Assembly: GCA_964485695.1 (NCBI GenBank)
Contig: CAZAKZ010000053.1
Coordinates: 1-34,167, forward strand
Length of the DNA stretch: 34,167 nucleotides
Reading direction: 5' to 3'
Source of the DNA: CAZAKZ01 sp964485695
Lineage (GTDB): Bacteria; Planctomycetota; JAFGQW01
Positions 24,373 through 30,173 of this stretch are shown piece by piece. The position numbers and the translations under genes are program-made. The notes under the pieces are model-generated. The model saw nothing but the letters and a program-made list of their open reading frames with translations. It made no database searches and was not told the DNA's origin. How positions within the stretch are numbered: position 1 is the first letter of the stretch; the number at the start of each line of letters is the position of its first letter.

Positions 24373-24909
24373 ATGGGCGGGAAGGTGAGTTACAGGCGGT
24401 ACTTCTTCGGACTGACGGCGGTGGCGGTGCTGGGCCTGGCGGGCACGTGGGGCGCGACGAACCTCAAGCAGGCGAAAGAGGTCATCGCAACGCTCAGTGG
24501 CGTGCCGGACGACGGAACTTGTCGGGCTATGCTCACCGAAGAAGGCGATTGGGTCGACGTCAAGAAGACCAAGATCATCGGTCGGACCGTGATCCGGTAC
24601 GACTCCGACGGCTGTTTCGACATCGAGATGCGCGATGAGGGCGCCGGTGGAGAGATCACGGCTTCCGCCTGTGGCGTTTGGCGCCTCGAGGAGGGTTGCA
24701 TCCACTACAATGTGGGGGAATCATCCGACGAGGACAAGATCCGGTGCGGCCCGTTCAAGGAAAAGATCGACTTCATGTCGCGGCGGGTGTTCACCGGAAA
24801 CCTCGGAGAGGTTACGGACGCCGTGGTTCTGCGCCTTTCCCGCCTCGCGGGCAAGGGCGGTCCCGGGGATGCGCCGCGACCGGTCGAGCGCGCCCGTCTT
24901 CCGAGGTGA
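24373..24909 (+). CDS. small exported protein of unknown function
   Basis: 178 aa from ATG 24373, preceded by GGAGG at 5-6 bases; an earlier in-frame ATG (24325) has no such site. A signal or anchor segment is RRYFFGLTAVAVLGLAGTWG. The mature part has four or five cysteines (GTCRAM, DGCFDI, SACGVW, EGCIHY, IRCGPF) that could form disulfides, and strands such as VIRYDSDGCFDIEMRDEG, VWRLEEGCIHYNVGE. The small, cysteine-bearing beta pattern resembles exported 'META/DUF' type folds, but I do not recognise a family. It stands alone between the truncated oxidoreductase and the Hdr operon. Confidence 0.65.
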   Translation: MGGKVSYRRYFFGLTAVAVLGLAGTWGATNLKQAKEVIATLSGVPDDGTCRAMLTEEGDWVDVKKTKIIGRTVIRYDSDGCFDIEMRDEGAGGEITASACGVWRLEEGCIHYNVGESSDEDKIRCGPFKEKIDFMSRRVFTGNLGEVTDAVVLRLSRLAGKGGPGDAPRPVERARLPR

Positions 24910-25225
24910 CGGCCGACGGCGGCTGCACCGCGGTCCGTCGCCGATGATCCCGATGTCCCCCGAGTCCGGAGGGCATTTCTCCTCCCTGCGATTTCCACTC
25001 CTGCAGATAGTCACATGAAATCTTCAACCTGACTCGTGGACCACGGCACGGGTTTTCACCATGGGAAAGCACGATTCGGATTTTGGAATCGTGCCTTCCT
25101 GCTTGCGGTCCTGCAATCGCCGGCCAATTCGGATTTTGCCCTTGACATGGCCGCCTCCTTGAAGTGACTTTGGGGATCTTTCCCATGGATTTCGCACGCT
25201 TGGGATTTTCGAGGAAGGCGATTTG
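24910..25225 (+). promoter_or_regulatory. 316-base leader of the Hdr operon with several repeat elements
   Basis: No gene is seen here. It holds an 11-base palindrome CGTGG-A-CCACG (25035-25045), the hairpin at 25069-25094, a 12-base direct repeat ATTCGGATTTTG (25074-25085 and 25127-25138), and a consensus -35 box TTGACA (25142-25147). Position 25165-25170 (TGACTT) is the best -10 at 17 bases and is weak. These features make it the likely control region of the operon starting at 25226. Confidence 0.45.
25069..25094. repeat. perfect 9-bp inverted repeat upstream of the operon promoter
   Basis: GCACGATTC (25069-25077) and GAATCGTGC (25086-25094) are exact inverted copies with an 8-base loop (GGATTTTG). 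It lies 48 bases upstream of the TTGACA, a plausible activator site, or it ends an upstream transcript. Confidence 0.6.
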
Positions 25226-27211
25226 ATGACAAAGTTGTTATTTGAATGGGAGTATTCGTCTTATCCCGGGGCGAAGACGTACCCGCATATATTCAAATCC
25301 ATTCAGCTGGGCAACCTCACGATCCCGAACCGGATCAAATATGCCGCGACCGAGGACAACTTCAACGATCCCGAAGGCTACGTCACCGACGCCGACGTGG
25401 AGTACATGCGCTTGCGGGCCGAGGGCGTCGTGGGCGGCCTTTGCTTCATGCAGGGCGTCTACATGGACGAAGGGCGCCAGGGCCAGGGCTACGTGGGCCA
25501 GGCCGCGGCGTGGCACGACAGGTACGTCCCCGGCCTCAAGCGGATCGCCGACGCCATTCACGCAGAGAAGGCCGTGGCCGGATACCAGCTCATGCACTGC
25601 GGCCGCGTGGGCGCCGTGGAGGTGGAGCGCTGCCAGGCGCCTTCCTTCGTTCCCCAGCGGCTCCGGGTTTTCAAACCCGTGGAAGAGATGACGGTGGCCG
25701 ACATCAAGCAGTGCGTCAAGGAGCACGCCGACGCGACCCGGCGCGGCATCGAGGCCGGCTTCGACGTCATGGAGATCTCAGGAATCGTGGGATATCTCAT
25801 CTCCAACTTCATCTCCACCTATACGAACCGCCGCACCGACGAATACGGCGGGGACATCCGGGGACGGATGCGGATGGTGGTGGAGATCATCCAGGCCGTC
25901 AAGGACGTGTGCGGCCCCGACATTCCCGTGGGCATCCGGCTTTGCTGCGAGGAGCTGCTGAACGACGTGCGCGGCAACGCCCCCGAGGAGTCCATGGAGT
26001 CCTACCGCATCGCCGAGGAGGCGGGGGTGGACTACATCAGCGTCACTGCGGGGTGGCAGGAATCCATCGTTCCTGTCATCAGCCGGGACGTGCCCATGGG
26101 ATCGTGGATCCATCTGGCCAAGCGAGCCAAGGAAAACGTGAAGGTGCCCGTGCAGATGGCCTACCGCCTCTTCCGCCCCGACCTGCCGAACAAGGCCATC
26201 GGCGCCGACGAACTGGACTTCTGGGAGATGTGCCGGTCCATGATCGCGGATCCCCTCATGCCCAAGAAGGTGCTGGAGGGCCGGGAGGAGGACATCAGGC
26301 ACTGCGTGGCGTGCAACCTGTGCCTCGCCCGGCTCTTCCGCGACGCGCCCATGACCTGCTATATAAATCCCCGGTGCGCCCACGAGCACGACGAGAAATT
26401 CACGCCCCAGCCGGCGGAGGAGGAAAAAGAGGTCATGATCGTGGGGGCGGGGCCGGCCGGTCTGGAGTGCGCGTACGTGGCCGCCGGCCGGGGCCACGAG
26501 GTGCACGTCTACGACAAGCGGGAGGAGGTCGGGGGTACGCTCCTGGAGGCGTCGCGGGCGCCGTACGGCGACGAGGAGCTTCTCACGTGCAGGGACTTCC
26601 AGAAGACGCAGTGCGAGAAGGCCGGGGTAAATTTCCACCTCGGCACCGAGGTGACCGAGGACCTCATCGAGGAGGAATCGCCGGACACCGTGGTGCTGGC
26701 CACCGGGCCGGTGTATTCCACTGGCGCGGGCAAGGGCTTTGACCGAGACAACGTGGTCAACGTCCTGGACGTCCTGACCGGCACCGCCGAGGTTGGCGAC
26801 ACCGTGGTGGTGTGGGGGAACCGGAAGCCCGGCATCGGCGTGGCTCTGTTCCTGGCCGGGCAGGGGAAGAAGGTGACCCTCGTCGGCAAGGAGAAGTCCG
26901 CCGGTTTCGACATCAATCCCTCCTTCAAGTGGCGCTACCTGATCTACCTCCGGCAGAACAAAGTCATGGCCTACAACGACTCTGACATCGAGGAGATCGG
27001 AGACGGAGGGGTCCTCGTGCGGACCTATGACGGATACCGGTTCCCGGTGAAATGCGATACGGTGGTGGTGACCGAGAGGGAGGCCAACGAGGCGTTGAAG
27101 AAGGCGGTCCAGGCCGAGGGCATCGAGATGTTCGTTGTCGGCGATGCACTGGTGCCGCGCAATCTGTCCAGCGCGGTGCACGACGGATACCGAATCGGGC
27201 TCCGGATCTGA
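25226..27211 (+). CDS. old-yellow-enzyme / 2,4-dienoyl-CoA-reductase-like FMN, Fe-S and FAD oxidoreductase
   Basis: 661 aa from ATG 25226 (GAGGAAGG 7 bases upstream). Residues 20-340 are an OYE-type TIM barrel for FMN: IPNRIKYAATED, QLMHCGR (H124), TNRRTDEYGG. A [4Fe-4S] site follows with C360, C363, C366 and C378 in CVACNLCLARLF and TCYINPRC. Residues 402-660 are a FAD/NAD(P)H domain (IVGAGPAGLECA) as in FadH, trimethylamine dehydrogenase and bile-acid BaiCD/BaiH. Such enzymes reduce C=C bonds next to a carbonyl or thioester, or demethylate amines. The usual IHGA(H/N)GYL substrate-anchoring motif is ISGIVGYL here (S185, V188), so the substrate or reaction has probably changed. The nucleotide loop of the second domain (VVWGNRKPGIGVA) is also degenerate. 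It leads an operon with Hdr-type electron carriers, the likely redox partners. Confidence 0.9.
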   Translation: MTKLLFEWEYSSYPGAKTYPHIFKSIQLGNLTIPNRIKYAATEDNFNDPEGYVTDADVEYMRLRAEGVVGGLCFMQGVYMDEGRQGQGYVGQAAAWHDRYVPGLKRIADAIHAEKAVAGYQLMHCGRVGAVEVERCQAPSFVPQRLRVFKPVEEMTVADIKQCVKEHADATRRGIEAGFDVMEISGIVGYLISNFISTYTNRRTDEYGGDIRGRMRMVVEIIQAVKDVCGPDIPVGIRLCCEELLNDVRGNAPEESMESYRIAEEAGVDYISVTAGWQESIVPVISRDVPMGSWIHLAKRAKENVKVPVQMAYRLFRPDLPNKAIGADELDFWEMCRSMIADPLMPKKVLEGREEDIRHCVACNLCLARLFRDAPMTCYINPRCAHEHDEKFTPQPAEEEKEVMIVGAGPAGLECAYVAAGRGHEVHVYDKREEVGGTLLEASRAPYGDEELLTCRDFQKTQCEKAGVNFHLGTEVTEDLIEEESPDTVVLATGPVYSTGAGKGFDRDNVVNVLDVLTGTAEVGDTVVVWGNRKPGIGVALFLAGQGKKVTLVGKEKSAGFDINPSFKWRYLIYLRQNKVMAYNDSDIEEIGDGGVLVRTYDGYRFPVKCDTVVVTEREANEALKKAVQAEGIEMFVVGDALVPRNLSSAVHDGYRIGLRI

Positions 27212-27228
27212 CCAGGAGGAAATGATCA

Positions 27229-27753
27229 ATGTCATTCGATGCTGAAAGAGAAATATCCCGCCTCTGGCGGAGCCTGCATGGCGCCCAGGCCGAGATCGGC
27301 CGGACCTATTATCGCTGGCGCAGGGCGGCCCTGGATCTGGCCGGACCCGACGCGGACCCCATGGAGGTAGGCCTGAAGACCGCGGGGATCATGGGCGAGG
27401 AGATCGGTAAAGGCCTCCTGCCTCGGCTGAACTGGTTGAAGGGCGAGGAGGCGTGGCTCGGGAACCTGGCCCGGGCCATCGCCGCGAACTGGGCCAATCA
27501 AGGGGCCATCGTGACCGTGGAGAAGGGGGAATCCGGGACCGAGATCTTCATCAAGTGGACCCGGTGCCCCTGGCCCACCTTCGCCAAGGAGTACGGCGTC
27601 GCCATGGAAGAGGACGTCCAGTGCTGTGATCGTGTCCTGGAGACCCTCCTCGAGGACGTGAATCTGTTCTTCAACGTGAACTACAAGATCGAGACGCTGA
27701 AAGCCATCCCGAGGGGACAGGGGACGTGCGTCCGGCGGCTGTACAAAGCTTGA
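27229..27753 (+). CDS. unknown 174-aa protein, possibly ATC-hydrolase/DUF6125-like
   Basis: 174 aa from ATG 27229 (AGGAGG 9 bases upstream), 17 bases after the OYE-like gene. The first 90 residues are helical (EREISRLWRSLHGAQAEIG, MGEEIGKGLLPRLNWLKGEE). The rest has the pattern IFIKWTRCPWPTFAKEYG, then EEDVQCCDRVLETLLEDVN, then the final strand IPRGQGTCVRRLYK. Cysteines 113, 132, 133 and 167 are prominent. This order of a strand with a Cys, a helix with a Cys pair and a final Cys strand is reminiscent of the L-2-amino-thiazoline-4-carboxylate-hydrolase-like/DUF6125 families, but that is an impression. It has no signal or membrane segment. Its place beside the OYE-like gene suggests a subunit or substrate-handling partner of that enzyme. 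Confidence 0.75.
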   Translation: MSFDAEREISRLWRSLHGAQAEIGRTYYRWRRAALDLAGPDADPMEVGLKTAGIMGEEIGKGLLPRLNWLKGEEAWLGNLARAIAANWANQGAIVTVEKGESGTEIFIKWTRCPWPTFAKEYGVAMEEDVQCCDRVLETLLEDVNLFFNVNYKIETLKAIPRGQGTCVRRLYKA

Positions 27754-27777
27754 CGAATAGGATGGAGTGATCGAAAC

Positions 27778-27984
27778 ATGGCAGCTCAGATTGATCTGGA
27801 GAAATGCACGATGTGCGGCGGCGCCGCCCAGCCCATATGCGTGGAGGTGTGCCCGGATTCCGCGATCCGGGTCCAGGACGGCCGGGTCGTGGTCACGGAG
27901 TTCATCTGCGAGGACTGCAACGAATGCGGCTGCGTGTGCCCCGACGACGCCATCAGTATCCCCATGGAGAAGGTGACGTTCTGA
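27778..27984 (+). CDS. 2[4Fe-4S] ferredoxin with an extended first motif
   Basis: 68 aa from ATG 27778. Eight ligand cysteines are present: C10, C13, C21, C25 (CTMCGGAAQPICVEVCP) and C44, C47, C50, C54 (CEDCNECGCVCP). The first motif has seven residues between the second and third cysteine instead of two, as in some subunit-type ferredoxins (AprB, HycB-like). It is likely an electron-carrier subunit between the OYE-like enzyme and the Hdr proteins. The last codons and the stop overlap a 16-base tandem duplication (27967-27998). Confidence 0.9.
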   Translation: MAAQIDLEKCTMCGGAAQPICVEVCPDSAIRVQDGRVVVTEFICEDCNECGCVCPDDAISIPMEKVTF

Positions 27985-27998
27985 GAAGGTGACGTTCT
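27967..27998. repeat. perfect 16-bp tandem duplication across the ferredoxin stop codon
   Basis: GAGAAGGTGACGTTCT occurs twice in direct succession (27967-27982 and 27983-27998). The TGA stop of the ferredoxin (27982-27984) straddles the join, so the duplication itself makes the stop. Confidence 0.95.
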
Positions 27999-28019
27999 TC
28001 CACTACCGCGGAGAGATTC

Positions 28020-28442
28020 ATGAAAGTCAACAAGGTCGACCATATCTGCATTGCGGTGAAGGACCTGGAGGCGGCCAAAAAGGTCTGGGAGCCCATCCTC
28101 GGGAAGACGGAGCCGGACGACGCCTACATCGACGAGCCCGAGAAGATCAAGGTGGCCCGATACTGGGTCGGGGAGGTCGGTTTCGAGCTCATGGAATCCA
28201 CCTCGCCGGACGGGGACGTGGCCAAGTTCATCGAGAAGCGGGGCGAGGGCATCATGCTCGTGAGCTTCAACGTGGACAACACCCGGCAGGCCATGGACGA
28301 ATTGCAGGAAAAGGACTATCCCTTCATCGGAGGTGCACGGCCGTTCCGCGATTGCGAGTTCGCTTTCGTGCACCCGAAGAAGGTGAACGGTGTGCTCCTG
28401 GAGCTCATTGATTACAAGTGGGAAGAGTTCAAGAACAGATGA
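28020..28442 (+). CDS. VOC-superfamily protein, methylmalonyl-CoA-epimerase-like
   Basis: 140 aa, the usual length of a two-module glyoxalase/VOC protein, from ATG 28020 with GGAGAG upstream. Conserved parts are KVDHICIAVKDLEAAKKVWEPILG (ligand H8), VGFELMES (E56), and FVHPKKVNGVLLELID (E128). Methylmalonyl-CoA epimerases bind cobalt or another divalent metal with His, Gln/Glu, His and Glu; at the third position (GIHHIAF in the family) this protein has GIMLVSF, so one ligand histidine is lost. It may therefore bind metal differently or act on another CoA ester or ketone. It sits between the two ferredoxins of the operon, which suggests a substrate-isomerising or substrate-binding role for the OYE-like enzyme. 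Confidence 0.85.
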   Translation: MKVNKVDHICIAVKDLEAAKKVWEPILGKTEPDDAYIDEPEKIKVARYWVGEVGFELMESTSPDGDVAKFIEKRGEGIMLVSFNVDNTRQAMDELQEKDYPFIGGARPFRDCEFAFVHPKKVNGVLLELIDYKWEEFKNR

Positions 28443-28475
28443 TCCACAGTCCGGGTCATCAAAAAGGCCGCAGGA

Positions 28476-28685
28476 TTGGCGAAAAACCTTCAAGGCATCG
28501 AGATCTACCTGGTCTACGTGGACGCCGACCGGTGCGACGGGTGCGAGGAGTGCGTGAAATACTGCCCGGTGAACGTGTTTGACTGCTTCCACAAGGCCAG
28601 CCCGGTGCGGCCACGGAACTGCCTGGGATGCGGGACCTGCATGGCCGTGTGCAAGCCCGATGCCATCGTCATCACCGAGATATGA
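28476..28685 (+). CDS. 2[4Fe-4S] ferredoxin, TTG start
   Basis: 69 aa. No ATG or GTG is available between the preceding stop (28440-28442) and the first cysteine motif, so the TTG at 28476 is taken as start, with only a weak AGG in front; translation may be coupled to the VOC gene. Both clusters are regular: C20, C23, C26, C30 (CDGCEECVKYCP) and C49, C52, C55, C59 (CLGCGTCMAVCKP). It is similar to the ferredoxin-like subunits that accompany adenylylsulfate reductase and Hdr complexes. Likely a cytoplasmic electron carrier to the HdrA-like protein that follows. Confidence 0.88.
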   Translation: MAKNLQGIEIYLVYVDADRCDGCEECVKYCPVNVFDCFHKASPVRPRNCLGCGTCMAVCKPDAIVITEI

Positions 28686-28737
28686 TCCCGGACATTTCCA
28701 ACTTCTTTTGTCCCCTATGGGCCCGCCCCTGCCCCTC

Positions 28738-28766
28738 TTGCAGGCGATTCCCCGGTTTAGTATCCT
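28738..28766 (+). promoter_or_regulatory. possible internal promoter before the HdrA-like gene
   Basis: TTGCAG (28738-28743), 17 bases, then TATCCT (28761-28766) in a 114-base gap, the largest inside the operon. Matches are partial (3/6 and 4/6), so this is tentative. Confidence 0.22.
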
Positions 28767-28799
28767 CGAGATGGTTCGAATGACGATTACAGGTTCTCC

Positions 28800-30173
28800 A
28801 TGAGCGAAGCGATCCTGGTCATCGGCGCGGGTGTCGCCGGAATCAACTGCGCGTTGAATGCCGCCGGGTACGGCGTGAAGGTCTACCTGGTGGATGACAC
28901 GGCGAGCATCGGCGGCATGATGGCCAGGCTGGACAAGACCTTTCCCACCAACGACTGCTCCATCTGCATCGAAGCCCCCCAGATGTACGAGGTGGACAAC
29001 TGCCAGGACATCGAGATCCTCACCCAGACCACCGTCAAGAAGGTAAAGAAGACCGACACCGGATTCAAGGTGAAGCTCCAGACCAGGCCACGGTTCGTGG
29101 ACGAGGAGAAGTGCACCGGATGCGGGGCGTGCGTCGAGGCGTGCCCGGTGTCCGTTCCCGATGAGATGGACGGCAAGATCGGCGGGACGCGAAAACTCGT
29201 CTCCATGGCGTTTCCCCAGGCCGTTCCCAACGTGGTGTCCGTGGATGCCGACTGCCGGTACGGCCGGATGCGGGACAAGGGGGCCTGCGTGGGGGAGTGC
29301 GTCGTGGACTGTAGCCAGTGCCGGGAGTGCCCCATTGCGCTGTGCGTCAAGGCGTGCTTGAAGGAGGGAAAGGACGCCATCCGCCTCTGGCAGTCCGGCA
29401 AGAACCGCAAGGTGGAGGTCCAGGCCATCGTGGTCGCAGCGGGGATCCAGGACCCACAGGTGCCCGAGGGCCTGCACGGCTACGGCCGCCTCGAGAACGT
29501 CATCACCTACACCCAGTTCGAGAGGCTCATGAACGCCGGCGGCCCCACGGCCGGGCACATCATCCGACCCTCGGACCGCAGTCCCGCCAATAAAATCGCG
29601 TGGATCCAGTGCGCAGGCCGCGGCCTGGCCGGCGGCGTGCCGTACTGCTCCAAGGTGTGCTGCATGGTGGCCACCAAGCAGACCATCATCACCAAGGAAC
29701 ACGATTCATCGGTGGAGACCGTGGTCTTCTACAACGATCTGAAGGCGTACGCCAAGGGCTTCTGGGACTTCTACCGGAAGGCCATCGAGAACGGCGTCCG
29801 GTTCGTCCGGGCCAGGCCGTACGACGTTGAAGAGAACCCGGACTCGAAGAACCTGACCGTGCGCTACGAGGACCTGGAGACCGGAGAGGCGAGGGAGGAG
29901 GAGGTCGAGGTCCTGGTCCTCTCCACGGGTCTCGTGCCGGGCGACAGGAACGAAGCGCTGGCCAAGGTGCTGGACATCGACCTGGATGAGCGCGGATTCT
30001 TCAAGGAGGCCGATCCCCTCCTGGCTCCTCTGGAGACCCGGGTGGAGGGGATCTACCTGTGCGGGGGCGCCACGGGCCCCATCGACATTTCGGAGTCGGT
30101 GGTCCAGGCCAGTGCGGCCGCCATGAAGGCGATCCTGGCGAACCGGATCGGAGCCCGGGAGGCCACGCCATGA
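28800..30173 (+). CDS. hdrA: HdrA-like / QmoA-like FAD and iron-sulfur protein
   Basis: 457 aa from ATG 28800. It begins directly with the FAD loop VIGAGVAGINCA (residues 7-18), without the N-terminal domain of canonical HdrA, as in QmoA. Then come GGMMARLDKTFPTNDCSICI (C53, C56, a conserved HdrA signature), a ferredoxin insert (C105, C108, C111, C115), further cysteines between 163 and 186, and the HdrA motif WIQCAGR with YCSKVCC (C271, C283, C287, C288). HdrA is the flavin-based electron-bifurcating subunit of heterodisulfide reductase and related complexes; QmoA passes electrons to sulfate-pathway enzymes. Here it is likely to split or merge electrons between the ferredoxins and the partners encoded next to it. 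It overlaps the next gene by four bases (ATGA), which indicates coupled translation. Confidence 0.93.
   Translation: MSEAILVIGAGVAGINCALNAAGYGVKVYLVDDTASIGGMMARLDKTFPTNDCSICIEAPQMYEVDNCQDIEILTQTTVKKVKKTDTGFKVKLQTRPRFVDEEKCTGCGACVEACPVSVPDEMDGKIGGTRKLVSMAFPQAVPNVVSVDADCRYGRMRDKGACVGECVVDCSQCRECPIALCVKACLKEGKDAIRLWQSGKNRKVEVQAIVVAAGIQDPQVPEGLHGYGRLENVITYTQFERLMNAGGPTAGHIIRPSDRSPANKIAWIQCAGRGLAGGVPYCSKVCCMVATKQTIITKEHDSSVETVVFYNDLKAYAKGFWDFYRKAIENGVRFVRARPYDVEENPDSKNLTVRYEDLETGEAREEEVEVLVLSTGLVPGDRNEALAKVLDIDLDERGFFKEADPLLAPLETRVEGIYLCGGATGPIDISESVVQASAAAMKAILANRIGAREATP

Noticed and set aside
30059..30169. Upstream extension of the HdrA-MvhD gene
   Set aside because: The added 37 residues are an out-of-frame reading of the end of the HdrA-like gene; the ATG at 30170 has a ribosome-binding site and gives the canonical HdrA start.
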